Assembly: GCF_003390925.1 (NCBI RefSeq)
Contig: NZ_QUBS01000016.1
Location: forward strand, 1-64,000
Origin: Trinickia diaoshuihuensis
Lineage (GTDB): Bacteria; Pseudomonadota; Gammaproteobacteria; Burkholderiales; Burkholderiaceae
DNA: 64,000 nt
Direction: 5' to 3'
Shown here: positions 44,626-54,500 of the stretch, piece by piece
How the letters are laid out: every line of letters starts with the position of its first letter
How positions within the stretch are numbered: position 1 is the first letter of the stretch
Made by a program: the position numbers and the translations under genes
The notes under the pieces: generated by a model
Told to the model about the DNA's origin: nothing
Databases searched by the model: none
The model's input: the letters and a program-made list of their open reading frames with translations, nothing else

Positions 44626-44643
44626 GGTATTTCCTCTATGGCA

Positions 44644-44663
44644 TTGAGTTGAACCACACTCAA
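44644..44663. promoter_or_regulatory. Inverted repeat immediately upstream of rpfF
   Basis: TTGAGT-N8-ACTCAA is a perfect six-base-arm dyad whose near edge lies 19 bases from the rpfF start codon. It could be an operator or lie within the 5' leader. Confidence 0.35.
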
Positions 44664-44694
44664 AGAGGCGAATGCGTCTTTGGGCGCAGCAATT

Positions 44695-44707
44695 TTGCGT
44701 GACGCAA
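44695..44707. promoter_or_regulatory. TTGCGT-G-ACGCAA palindrome upstream of rpfF
   Basis: A perfect six-base-arm dyad around a single base lies about 70 bases before the rpfF start, a position suited to repressor or activator control of BDSF synthesis. No named regulator can be assigned. Confidence 0.4.
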
Positions 44708-44987
44708 CTCGTCTGCCGAGCGCCGTTGGTGAAAGTCCCAAGGGCGCAATCGATTGCGCGAAGGGGCGGCGATCGATCAATAGGCCTATGACGACTCGAA
44801 TAGCGGACTATTCGCTCGGTATAAGGGCATTCGCACGATACGGATCGACAATTGAATGCGGCCGGCATCGACATCTGGCATCATCTGTTCCCGTATTGCC
44901 GTCAACGAGGAACGGCATGTTGGATGGCACGGGTGCTCGCCGCGACTTCGCCGGCGCAGTAGCGGCCAATGCGCGGAGATCATTTTC

Positions 44988-46031
44988 ATGACGATGTCGA
45001 CGAAGGGGCTGCGATTGGCCGAGGTATGGTTTCAACGCGGCTTATGGATCATTGCGATCGTATTCGCGGGCTTCCTGATCGGATTGGGCGGAAAGGTCGT
45101 CGACGATTTGCCGCGCGTCGAGAATGCGCCCGGTCGCGAGGGCTTCGTCGATCGGCAAGCGAGTGCGCCGTTGCAGGCGCGCCTATCGAAAGCGCAAGCC
45201 GAACTCGGCGCCAACGGCGATGCGCTCGAGCAAGCCATGCTGCTGCTCACGGCCGCCGAGCACGATACGCAGCAGGCGCGGGAAGCGTTTCGCACCACGA
45301 TTGCAACGCGCCATGCCACCGCCGATGCTCAGCAAGATCCGTCGGTGACGGCGCATGCACAAGCGCTGGAGGCGGCGACGCGGCGCGAACGCGATGCCCA
45401 AGCGCGCATCGATACACTGAAACAGAATCGGCTGACGCTCGAGCGCGAGCGCGATACGGCCCAGCGCTCGCTCGACGAACTGGACGCGCGGGCCGATGAG
45501 CAGTATCGAAAAGCGCAGCGCATCGTCGAGCTGCGCGTATTCGGGATACGGTTGCTCTTTACGTTGCCGTTGCTGCTGATCGCCGGTTGGCTATTTGCGA
45601 AAAAGCGCAAGAGCCGCTACTGGCCGTTTGCCTGGGGCTTCATCTTTTTTGCGCTGTTTGCGTTTTTCGTCGAGCTGGTGCCGTATTTGCCGAGCTACGG
45701 CGGCTATGTGCGTTACGCGGTCGGCATTGTATTGACGGTACTGCTCGGCCGATATGCGATTCGGGCGCTCTCGCGCTATATCGAGCGCAAGCGCGAGGAG
45801 GAACGACAGCCTAGTACGAGCCGGCGCGAAGCGCTCGATTTCGTGAAGGCTTATGCGCAAGTCGCCGCGAAAGTGTGCCCCGGCTGCGAGCGGCCCATCG
45901 ATACGGCCGACCCGCATGCGAATTTTTGCCCCCATTGCGGCATCGCCGTATTCAACCACTGCGCCCACTGCCAGACGCGCAAGAACGCGTTCAGCCGCTT
46001 TTGCCACGCTTGCGGTCAGGCCGAAGGCTAG
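44988..46031 (+). CDS. Membrane protein with coiled coil and C-terminal double zinc ribbon
   Basis: A 347-residue protein. A first helix (about 18-38) is followed by an alanine- and glutamate-rich coiled coil (about 60-180), then two or three helices (about 185-265). A cytoplasmic C-terminus carries four CxxC pairs: VCPGCERP, FCPHCG, HCAHCQ and FCHACGQ, a double zinc-ribbon pattern. GGAGATC precedes the ATG. The function is unknown; the layout suggests a membrane scaffold. A second membrane-protein gene follows 134 bases downstream. Confidence 0.8.
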   Translation: MTMSTKGLRLAEVWFQRGLWIIAIVFAGFLIGLGGKVVDDLPRVENAPGREGFVDRQASAPLQARLSKAQAELGANGDALEQAMLLLTAAEHDTQQAREAFRTTIATRHATADAQQDPSVTAHAQALEAATRRERDAQARIDTLKQNRLTLERERDTAQRSLDELDARADEQYRKAQRIVELRVFGIRLLFTLPLLLIAGWLFAKKRKSRYWPFAWGFIFFALFAFFVELVPYLPSYGGYVRYAVGIVLTVLLGRYAIRALSRYIERKREEERQPSTSRREALDFVKAYAQVAAKVCPGCERPIDTADPHANFCPHCGIAVFNHCAHCQTRKNAFSRFCHACGQAEG

Positions 46032-46165
46032 CCATCATTCGGTGCGTTCGAGCGATCGCCGCGTAGCTCCACCCCAGGCTGGGCACAAGACGTGCTCCCC
46101 GAGTTCATGCGTTCATTCCGCACCTGAACCCAGCCGGCGACTCGCCCGGCTCTCGGAGACAACTC

Positions 46166-47293
46166 ATGGCCGAACTCAACGCACCTGTTACCACTACCGC
46201 CGCCTGGGCGGAAGACGTCGATGCTTGGCGACCGCATTCGGCGGTCGTTTCATGGAGTGCCGTATTCGCGGGCGCAGTCGCGGCCGCCGCATTCGGCTTG
46301 ATCTTATTGACGCTCGGCACGGGCCTCGGGCTTGCCGCGCTGTCGCCCTGGCATCCCGCGGGCAACAGTGCAACGGCATTCGGCTTTGCCGCGGTCATCT
46401 GGGTTTGCGTGACGCAGGTTTTGACCTCGGGCCTCGGCGGATATCTCGCCGGCCGCCTCCGGCATCGATGGCCGGCGGTTCACACCGATGAAGTTTACTT
46501 CCGCGATACGGCCCATGGCTTCCTTTCGTGGGCGCTCGCCACGCTAGCCACGGCGGCGCTTGCCGCCGCGATGTTGCCGGCGGCCGAACATGCCGGCGCG
46601 CAAGCCGTGGAGAAAGCGGCATCGCCGTCCTCCGTCGTCGACCGCGGCGATGCGAAAGCCGGCATGGACCGCTGGCCCGTGGGGTATTACGTCGATTCGC
46701 TATTTCGCCGTCCGGCCGCGGCGTCCCCGGCCCCGTCCGCGGTTCAGCCCTCGGCCGCACCGGCGATCGCAAGCCCGGCCGCGAATACGGCGGCGAGCGA
46801 TGCGTCCAGCGCCTCCGCGCCGGCCGCCGCGGCACCCGCACTCTCCGCTAGCCAAGGCGCCAATGCCAACGTCGCATCGGGAAGCGTGGTCGCGCCGGTT
46901 GCGACGCCAGCCGTGACGAGTACGGCCGAACCCGCGGCCGCCCCAAGCGAGGCTGAGCGAAACGGCCCGCCGCCGAAGGACGAGATCACGCGGATCTTCC
47001 TCAATAGCTTGGCCACCGACGACCCGCTGTCGGTCGCCGATACCGCCTATGTGGCGCGGATCGTCTCGAGCTACACAGGGTTGTCGCCGCAAGCCGCGCA
47101 ATTGCGCGTGGCGGCCACCTATGGACAGCTTCAGCAGAAGGCGGCGGCAATCGAGGGGGCCGCCAAGGTGGCCGCCGACAAGGCGCGCCGCGCTAGTGTC
47201 GGCGTATCGCTTTGGCTGTTCGTCGCGCTGCTGCTCGGTGCGTTTTCCGCAAGCTTCATGGCGATCTTCGGCGGGCGCTTGCGCGACGTATAG
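46166..47293 (+). CDS. Membrane protein with Ala/Pro-rich linker, function unknown
   Basis: A 375-residue protein. Three or four helices occupy residues 28-150 (including VVSWSAVFAGAVAAAAFGLIL and WALATLATAALAAAML in the sequence), then a long low-complexity Ala/Pro/Ser linker (about 190-265), a helical region with TRIFLNSLATDDPL, and a last helix (about 345-368) with SASFMAIFGGRL. The N-terminal segment resembles small glycine-zipper membrane proteins of Burkholderia. No catalytic motif was seen. TCGGAGACAA lies before the ATG. Confidence 0.72.
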   Translation: MAELNAPVTTTAAWAEDVDAWRPHSAVVSWSAVFAGAVAAAAFGLILLTLGTGLGLAALSPWHPAGNSATAFGFAAVIWVCVTQVLTSGLGGYLAGRLRHRWPAVHTDEVYFRDTAHGFLSWALATLATAALAAAMLPAAEHAGAQAVEKAASPSSVVDRGDAKAGMDRWPVGYYVDSLFRRPAAASPAPSAVQPSAAPAIASPAANTAASDASSASAPAAAAPALSASQGANANVASGSVVAPVATPAVTSTAEPAAAPSEAERNGPPPKDEITRIFLNSLATDDPLSVADTAYVARIVSSYTGLSPQAAQLRVAATYGQLQQKAAAIEGAAKVAADKARRASVGVSLWLFVALLLGAFSASFMAIFGGRLRDV

Positions 47294-47395
47294 CGCGATG
47301 GCGAAGCCGCCCACGTTTCCACTAGGGGATGGGTCGTTGCTGTTCGATCATCCTGACCGTCCCCGAATCCGCACTTTACCGACTAAGGAGGACCT

Positions 47396-47470
47396 ATGCG
47401 CTCGATCCTGCTCTATCTGCTCGGTGTACCGATTCCGATCATCATCTTGATCGCGTTGCTTTATCACTGA
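47396..47470 (+). CDS. 24-residue conserved-looking membrane peptide
   Basis: A 24-residue peptide beginning MRSILLYLLGVPIPI and ending LIALLYH, almost entirely hydrophobic. It is preceded by AAGGAGGACCT, one of the best ribosome binding sites in the window, which argues strongly that it is translated. Very similar short proteins with the YLxGxPIPIIILIAL pattern are familiar from other proteobacteria. It lies 102 bases after the Ala/Pro-linker membrane protein and just before a strong hairpin. Confidence 0.7.
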   Translation: MRSILLYLLGVPIPIIILIALLYH

Positions 47471-47480
47471 CCGATCGTAT

Positions 47481-47534
47481 CGGTACGGGCCCGGATGGAG
47501 GCCCGTACCGCCCCGCACCCGACGCGGGTTTATT
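47481..47534. terminator. Double hairpin terminator between membrane-protein and glgX genes
   Basis: A perfect 11-base stem (CGGTACGGGCC at 47481-47491 with GGCCCGTACCG at 47500-47510) is followed by a second short stem CCCGC/GCGGG (47512-47528) and TTTATT. It lies between convergent genes, as expected for a terminator serving the plus strand and perhaps glgX as well. Confidence 0.7.
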
Positions 47535-47545
47535 GTGCGAGCCGG

Positions 47546-49729
47546 TTATTGAGCATCTTCGGTCAAGGTTTTTTCCAGCCGCATGAAGATTCGCTGCGTT
47601 TGTCCCTTCGCGTGCAACGCGAAAAGCAGCAGCGAGCGTCCCGTCACCTGATAGACGTCGCCCGTTTCGAATTCAGGCAACTCCTCCCGAACGGGCATGT
47701 TCGTGTCGATGAGGCAGCTCCATTGATCGCTGCCCGGGATATCGGGCAGTCTGAATTCGACCACGTCGTGATGCGCATTGAGCACGATGAGCAGCGTGGC
47801 GTCCGATGCGGGTTTGCGAATCCCGCTCGTTTGCGCGCGCCCGTCCAAGAGGACGCCGAAGCAGCGCATCGACGGATCTTGCCATTGCTCCTGCGTCAAT
47901 TCGGTGCCCGCCGGACTCATCCAGCGCACTTCGCTCAATTGTTGGCGCTCGTCGAATTGCCCGGTCAAGAAACGATTGCGGCGCAGGACGGGCAAGGTAT
48001 GGCGCAATGTCGTCAGCTTGACGACGAAATCGGTCAGCGCCCGGCCATCGTCGTCGATGGCATCCCAATCGACCCAGCTTATTTCGTTATCCTGACAATA
48101 AGCATTGTTGTTGCCGTGCTGGGTTCGGCCGAATTCGTCGCCGGCCAAGATCATCGGCGTGCCTTGCGAGAAGAGCAGGGTGGCCAGCAGGTTGCGCTTT
48201 TGCCGCTCGCGCAGCGCGCGAACGTTCGGGTCGTCCGTGGGGCCTTCGACGCCGCAATTCCATGACTTGTTGTCGGAATGGCCGTCTTTGTTGTCCTCGC
48301 CGTTCGCGTCGTTATGTTTGTCGTTGTATGAAACGAGGTCGTTCAACGTGAAGCCGTCGTGCGCGGTCACGAAATTGACGCTAGCCCAAGGTCTGCGGCC
48401 GCGCCGATTGAACTTGTCGCCCGAGCCTGTGAGCCGGCTGGCCAATTCCGGCGCGGCGCCGTCGTCGCCCTTCCAAAACTCGCGGACGGTATCGCGAAAG
48501 CGGTCGTTCCACTCGGCCCAACCCGGCGGGAATCCTCCCACTTGATAGCCGCCGGGGCCGCAATCCCAAGGCTCGGCGATCAGTTTGACGCTGGATAGCA
48601 CGGGGTCTTGCCGGCAACTATGGAGGAAGCCGCCGCCCTCGTCGAATCCATACGGTTCGCGGCCGAGAATCGTGGCTAGATCGAAACGGAAACCATCGAC
48701 GTTCATTTCGCCGACCCAGTAACGCAAGCTGTCGGTGACCATTTGCAGGACGCGCGGATGAGATAGGTTCAGTGTGTTTCCCGTGCCCGTATCGTTGATG
48801 TAGTAGCGTTGCTGGTCGGGCAAGAGCCGGTAATAGGAGGCATTGTCGATGCCGCGAAACGACAGCGTCGGTCCGCGTTCGTTGCCCTCGGCGGTATGGT
48901 TGTAGACGACGTCGAGAATGACCTCGAGCCCGGCGTCATGATAGCGGTCGACCATCTCCTTGAATTCGCCGATCGCGCCCGCGCCGCGTGCGAAGAAGCG
49001 CGGGTCGGCCGCGAAAAAGCCGATCGTGTTGTACCCCCAGTAGTTCGTCAGGCCTTTGTCCAGCAGGTAGCTGTCGTTGACGAAGGAATGGATCGGCATG
49101 AGTTCGATCGCGGTCACGCCGAGGCGCTTGACGTGATCGATGACCTCCTTTTGGCCGAGGCCCTCGAAGGTGCCGCGCAGGCGTTCCGCGAGCGCGGGGT
49201 GCCGCTTCGTATAGCCGCGCACGTGAAGTTCGTAAATGATCGTGCGGTCCCATGGCACGCGCACGCGCATAGGGTGCGTCCACGAAAAATTCTGATCGAC
49301 GACGACGCACTTCGGCATAAACGGCGCGCTGTCGCGTTTATCGAAGGTCAGGTCGTCTCCTTGCGCGCCGATCGTGTAGCCAAACACGGCCGGATCCCAT
49401 TTCAATGAGCCGACGTGCGCCTTGGCATAGGGGTCCAGCAGCAGCTTGTTCGGATTGAATCGATGGCCCGCTTCGGGCTCGTAGGGACCGTGGACACGGT
49501 AGCCGTAGACGCTGCCCGGCGTAAGGTCGGGCACATAGACGTGCCAGACTTCGTCGGTGTATTCGGGCAACTCGATCCGCTCGAGTTCGCGTTGCCCGCT
49601 TTCGTCGAACAGGCAAAGCTCGACTTTGGTCGCATTGGCGGAGAACAGCGCGAAATTGACGCCCGCGCCGTCCCAGCTTGCGCCCAGCGGAAATGGAAGT
49701 CCTTCGGCGATCGATCTGGTGCTTGACAT
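47546..49729 (-). CDS. glgX: Glycogen debranching enzyme GlgX
   Basis: A 727-residue alpha-1,6-glucosidase of the alpha-amylase superfamily. The N-terminal carbohydrate-binding domain begins FPLGASWDGAGVNFALF. The catalytic barrel has VILDVVYNHTAEGN, DGFRFDLATILG (nucleophile Asp), LIAEPWDCG (acid Glu) and NFVTAHDGFTLNDLVSYN. The ATG at 49729 has GGGAGAGG before it; upstream ATGs at 49750 and 49771 are less favoured. It trims glycogen branches during breakdown. No other glycogen gene is in the window. Confidence 0.94.
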   Translation of the reverse strand: MSSTRSIAEGLPFPLGASWDGAGVNFALFSANATKVELCLFDESGQRELERIELPEYTDEVWHVYVPDLTPGSVYGYRVHGPYEPEAGHRFNPNKLLLDPYAKAHVGSLKWDPAVFGYTIGAQGDDLTFDKRDSAPFMPKCVVVDQNFSWTHPMRVRVPWDRTIIYELHVRGYTKRHPALAERLRGTFEGLGQKEVIDHVKRLGVTAIELMPIHSFVNDSYLLDKGLTNYWGYNTIGFFAADPRFFARGAGAIGEFKEMVDRYHDAGLEVILDVVYNHTAEGNERGPTLSFRGIDNASYYRLLPDQQRYYINDTGTGNTLNLSHPRVLQMVTDSLRYWVGEMNVDGFRFDLATILGREPYGFDEGGGFLHSCRQDPVLSSVKLIAEPWDCGPGGYQVGGFPPGWAEWNDRFRDTVREFWKGDDGAAPELASRLTGSGDKFNRRGRRPWASVNFVTAHDGFTLNDLVSYNDKHNDANGEDNKDGHSDNKSWNCGVEGPTDDPNVRALRERQKRNLLATLLFSQGTPMILAGDEFGRTQHGNNNAYCQDNEISWVDWDAIDDDGRALTDFVVKLTTLRHTLPVLRRNRFLTGQFDERQQLSEVRWMSPAGTELTQEQWQDPSMRCFGVLLDGRAQTSGIRKPASDATLLIVLNAHHDVVEFRLPDIPGSDQWSCLIDTNMPVREELPEFETGDVYQVTGRSLLLFALHAKGQTQRIFMRLEKTLTEDAQ

Positions 49730-49960
49730 GGCCTCTCCCGGCGGTTGCATCTTGGCGCGAGCAATGAGCAAGCCCTGTTCCCGTGCCGAGGCCCACTTCT
49801 AAATATGCCGCTACATCGATACCGGCTTGTAGAGGGCTTGTAACGACGCCAGTGAGAGGCCGTTGCACTCGTGCCGGCCCGGACAGCACGCGTCGATGGG
49901 CGCTAAAGAAAACCCGCTCTGTGCCGTAGATGAAGAAAGCCAAATCGATAAAAAGCGGTA

Positions 49961-51076
49961 ATGTTTCGACCCTTTGCAATCATCACCGCGCGCGCGTTTA
50001 CGGTGGGGACCCTGATCGCGCTCTTTTGCACGGCGCCCTGCGCTTTCGCGGATGATGTCTTTCCGATCTTCACACTGAGCGGCTTCGGCACGCTCGGCGC
50101 AACCTATTCGAGTTTGCACACCGCCGACTACACGGGCGGGCCGTTCGAGCCGAACGGCGCGGGTGCGAGCCGTCATATCGATTTCGCGGGCGACTCGCGG
50201 CTGGGTCTGCAGTTGAGCGCGAAATTCACGAATAAGTTCTCGGCGCTGATACAAGTCGTATCGCAAGAAAACTACGACAACAGCTTTACGCCGAAGCTCG
50301 AATGGGCCAACCTGGACTATGGCTTCACGCCCGATATCAATCTGCGCGCGGGCCGTATCGAGCTACCGACATTCCTCACGTCCGACTGTCGGGAAGTGGG
50401 TTATGCGAACCCTTGGGTCCGCGTGCCGCCCGAACTCTACGACGTGCAGCCGATCACGAGCAGCGACGGCGTGGACGCGTCGTACCGAGTGCATATCGGC
50501 GCGGTCACGAATACGGTGCACGTCATCTACGGGGAAAGCGTTTTTCACGTTGCGCCTGGGCCGCTGCGAACGCAAGGCACCGGTATTTTCGGCGTATTCG
50601 ATACGGCCGAGTATCGCGCGCTGACGGCGCACTTGGGTTACTTGCGTGCGCATGTGACCGTGCCGTTCGCGAGTGACTTGCCGGTGACGGTCTATAGCGC
50701 GGCCGCGAGCCTCGATATGGAGCGTTGGTTTTTGCAGGGCGAGGTGGCGCGCGCAACGGTCGACGGGCTGACGCCCGGTTATATCGCGGGTTATGCGACG
50801 GCCGGCCTGCGTTTGGGCAAGTTCACGCCGTACCTGACGTACGCGGTGGAGCATTCGCTCGATCGCCCCGTGCTTTCGCCGAATCTGAATACCGGACAGC
50901 GGGGCGCGTCGGCCGGCCTGCGTTGGGACTTTGCAAAGAACCTCGATCTGAAAGTGCAGTATGACCGCGTATGGACGCCGGCGGGCTCGACGGGGCTCTT
51001 CATGAACGAGCAGCCCGACTTCCAACTCGGCAGCGGCACCGACGTCGTCACCGCAACCCTCGACTTCGTGTTTTGA
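49961..51076 (+). CDS. Porin-like outer-membrane beta-barrel protein
   Basis: A 371-residue secreted protein with a signal peptide (cleavage near AFA-DDVF, about residue 30). The remainder is rich in alternating hydrophobic and polar strands: FTLSGFGTLGATYSS, LGLQLSAKFTNKFSALIQVV, INLRAGRIELPTF. It ends in Phe (TATLDFVF), the classic outer-membrane barrel signature. It may be a porin or a barrel linked to the two genes that follow in the same direction (a PstS-like protein and a c-di-GMP enzyme). Confidence 0.8.
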   Translation: MFRPFAIITARAFTVGTLIALFCTAPCAFADDVFPIFTLSGFGTLGATYSSLHTADYTGGPFEPNGAGASRHIDFAGDSRLGLQLSAKFTNKFSALIQVVSQENYDNSFTPKLEWANLDYGFTPDINLRAGRIELPTFLTSDCREVGYANPWVRVPPELYDVQPITSSDGVDASYRVHIGAVTNTVHVIYGESVFHVAPGPLRTQGTGIFGVFDTAEYRALTAHLGYLRAHVTVPFASDLPVTVYSAAASLDMERWFLQGEVARATVDGLTPGYIAGYATAGLRLGKFTPYLTYAVEHSLDRPVLSPNLNTGQRGASAGLRWDFAKNLDLKVQYDRVWTPAGSTGLFMNEQPDFQLGSGTDVVTATLDFVF

Positions 51077-51086
51077 CGAGGGCGCG

Positions 51087-51524
51087 ATGAGAACGGCGAT
51101 TCGAATGCTGCGCGCGTTCCCGCTCGGTGCCGCGCTGCTCGTTTGCGCGAGCCTGTGCCGCGCCGAACTGGTGGTCGTCGTGTCGGCGAAAAGTCCGGTG
51201 AGCGGGCTTTCGGAAAACGAGGTGGCCGATATTTATTTGGGCCGTACGAGTCAATTGCCGGGCGGCCCGCGCGTCGTCCCGATCGATTTGGCCGACGATG
51301 CGGCCAGGCGGGCGAACTTCTATCGGATCGTGTGCGGCAAGTCGCCCGCGCAACTACGCGCCTATTGGTCGAAGCTCGTATTCACCGGCAGCGGCCAGCC
51401 TCCGCGCGAGGTCGCGGATGCCGAAGCTTTGAAGAAGCTGATCGCGAGCGGGACGAACGCGATCGGCTATATCGACGGCAGCCAGCTCGACGCTAGCGTC
51501 AAAGCTGTCCTGACCTTGCACTGA
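51087..51524 (+). CDS. Short PstS-like periplasmic binding protein, orphan
   Basis: A 145-residue secreted protein with a signal peptide (about residues 1-26, ending CRA-ELVV). The mature part has LVVVVSAKSPVSGLSENEVADIYLG, a PstS-like phosphate-binding family segment, and a C-terminal GTNAIGYIDGSQLD. It has only about half the length of PstS and no adjacent ABC transporter. It starts 10 bases after the porin-like gene and ends 24 bases before the GGDEF-EAL sensor gene, so a ligand-sensing role is likely. Confidence 0.82.
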   Translation: MRTAIRMLRAFPLGAALLVCASLCRAELVVVVSAKSPVSGLSENEVADIYLGRTSQLPGGPRVVPIDLADDAARRANFYRIVCGKSPAQLRAYWSKLVFTGSGQPPREVADAEALKKLIASGTNAIGYIDGSQLDASVKAVLTLH

Positions 51525-51548
51525 CTCTGACATGAGCGCCGGATCCCA

Positions 51549-54500
51549 ATGAGCGAGACCAGAACAACGATGGGTGGTCCAGCAGGTGCCGTATTCCAGC
51601 GGGCACGCGCGCGTATGCGCTGGTTGATCGCCTACGCTCGGCCGCGATTGACGCAAACATGGCTTTGGTTTCCGGTGTTTGCCGTCGTTCTGCTCGTGCT
51701 GGCGTGGGGCGCGCTCATCGACGTGCTGGAGGTCGAACATACGGCGGCCACCATCGCCGCGGTCAAATCGAGCCGCGAGCTGGCCGACACCTACGAGGCG
51801 CAAGTCGTGCGCAGCCTCGTCTCGATCGATCAAACGCTCAAGACCGTGGCGTATGCCTACACGGTGAGCGGCGACGAGGCGCTGGGCCGGCTCCAAAACA
51901 GGGATATGCTGCCCTCCGCGATCGTTTTCCAAATGACGATCACGGACAGTCGCGGCAACGTCACGGCCAGTACGCACACCGTCACCACGCGCAATGTGGC
52001 GGACCGGTCGTTTTTCCGGGTGCAGCGGCATGGCGACGCGCTGTTCGTCGGCCGCACGCGCAGCAATCGCGAAACGAACGCGCCGGAGCTCGTATTCAGC
52101 CGCCGCCTATCGACGGCCGCCGGCGAATTCGCCGGTGTCGTGACCTTGACGGTCGATCCTTCGTATTTCACGAGCAGCTACGATTCGTTGCGGATGGGGC
52201 GGCAGGGATTCCTCGGGCTGCTGGGTACCGACGGGACGATGCGAGTGCAGCAGACCGGAGAGGACATCGCCTGGGGCGCGGCGATTTCGCCGGCCTCGGA
52301 TTCGGCGGACGAGACCGAGGAACTCGCGGTCCAGCCGTGGGACGCGGGCGTCGAGCGCTTCACGAACGTGCGCCTGCTGCACGGCTTTGGGCTGATCGCG
52401 ATCGTCGGGCTGTCGAAAGACGAGCAATTGGCCCGCTATCGGCACGACCGTCTCCTCTATGTCGGCGAAACGATCGTCGGGAGCGTCTTGCTCGTGGTGC
52501 TGACGACGATCCTCAGTCTAAAGAGCCGCGAGTTGTCGAGAAGCCAAGCGCGGGCTCGAAGACTGCGCCAAACCTATTCGGTCGCCTCGGAAGCGAGCTT
52601 GGACGCCTTTTTCGTATGGGAGCGCGTGAGCGCCGATCACGACCTGCCGGCGCCGGGCAAGGCTGCGCCGTCGCACTTCGTCTTGCGCGACGTCAGCCGC
52701 CGCGGCGTCGAAATGATGGGCAAGGCGCGCGATGCGTTGATCGGCGCATTGCCCGATGACGTATTTGCCGATCGGGGCGAGGGCGGTACGGCGCGCGAAT
52801 TTTCGAGCTTATTCGACGGAGGAGACGTAGCCGAGCGCGAATGGCGTCACGTGCGCCCGGACGGTTCGGCTGTTTGGCTGCATCGGCAGTTGGTGCGCGT
52901 GGACGACGGCGTGGTGGCGATCGTGCGCGATGTCACCGCGCGCAAACGCGCGGAAGTCTTGCGCTCAGAGCAAAACCGAGTGCTGGAAATGATCGCCGCC
53001 AGCACGCCGCTGGAAGACGTGCTGAGCGCGCTCATGCATTTGCTCGAGTCGCAGATTCCCGATTGCGCGTGCGTCGTCATGCTGCGCGACGAAGATGGCT
53101 TGCACTTGCGTGTCGGCGCGGCGCCGAGTCTGCCCGAGGCGTTCAGCCAGCTCGCGAACGGCTGGACGATCGGCCCCGATTCGGGACCGAGCGGCTTGGC
53201 GATTTATACGCACCAGCCGGTTTCCATCAACAATCTGCCCGGTCATGCGCGGCATAGCGAGTTCGTCGTCAAGGCGCGGATGCAGGCGTATAGCGCTTGC
53301 CGGGCCATGCCGATTCTCTCGCACGAGGGCAGCGCGCTAGGCGCACTCACGGTCTTCGCGCACGGCGAGCGTGCCTACGACGAGATCGAAGCACAAACGG
53401 TCGCGATGGCGCTCCGTATCGCCGGCATCGCCATCGAGCGGACGCGCGCCGAAGACAGCATCCGTCACATGGCGAATCACGATGCGCTGACCGGGTTGCC
53501 GAATCGCACGCTGCTCGCGGATCGGCTCGGCCAGGCGCTCGCGCATGCGCACCGGTATGCACGCGGCGTGACGGTTGCATTCGTCGATCTCGACAACTTC
53601 AAGCTGATCAACGACAGCCTCGGGCATCATTCGGGCGACCGATTGTTGAAGACGATCGCCACGCGTATGCGCGAATGCGTACGCAGTACCGATACCGTCG
53701 TGCGGTTGGGCGGCGACGAATTCGTGCTCGTGCTGTTCGACGACTTGCTCGACGAGCGGGAGCTACGGGCCGTAATAGAACGCGTGCGCAAGGCGATCGC
53801 CGAGCCCGTCGAGCTGGAAGGGCAGGCGTATAAAGTCACGTGCAGCCTAGGGCTCGCGCGCTACCCGGCGGACGGCGAGGACGCGCAGACGTTGCTGATG
53901 AACGCCGACGCCGCGATGTACCGGGCCAAGGAATTGGGGCGCAACAACTACCAGTTCTATACCGCGGAGATGAACATCAAGGTCCACGAGCGGTTGCGCC
54001 GTCGCGAGCAGCTCGGCGTCGCGCTCGACGAGGGCCAATTCCGCCTGGTGTATCAGCCTCAAATCGATGCGCGCACGGGTGCGGTGTTCGGCGTCGAGGC
54101 ACTGTTGCGCTGGGATCACCCCGTCGAAGGCACGATTTCACCGGCCGACTTCATTCCGATCGCGGAGGAAACGGGCCTCATCGTGCCGATCGGCGATTGG
54201 GTGCTCGAGACGGCGTGCGCGCAAAATCGGCGCTGGCAAGACGAAGGTCTGCCGCCGATCACGATGTCGGTCAATGTCTCCGCGCATCAGTTCTTGCGCC
54301 GAGGCTGGATCGAGCAAGTGGCGAAGGCGCTCGCCCGCACCGGGCTCGCGCCGCACTATCTCGAACTGGAGTTGACCGAGAGTCTCATCATGCGCGACTT
54401 GGACGGCTCGATCGAGACGATGCAGCGCTTGCAGCAGATGGGCGTGCGCCTTTCGATCGACGACTTCGGTACGGGCTACTCGAGCTTGAGCGCGCTGAAG

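Larger units (their letters stand above)
44626..44987. other. 362-base divergent region between rpfF and the zinc-ribbon protein gene
   Basis: Promoters for both genes are expected here. It contains two perfect dyads near rpfF (44644-44663 and 44695-44707) and GGAGAT before the zinc-ribbon gene. No other gene, riboswitch or small RNA was recognised. Confidence 0.5.
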
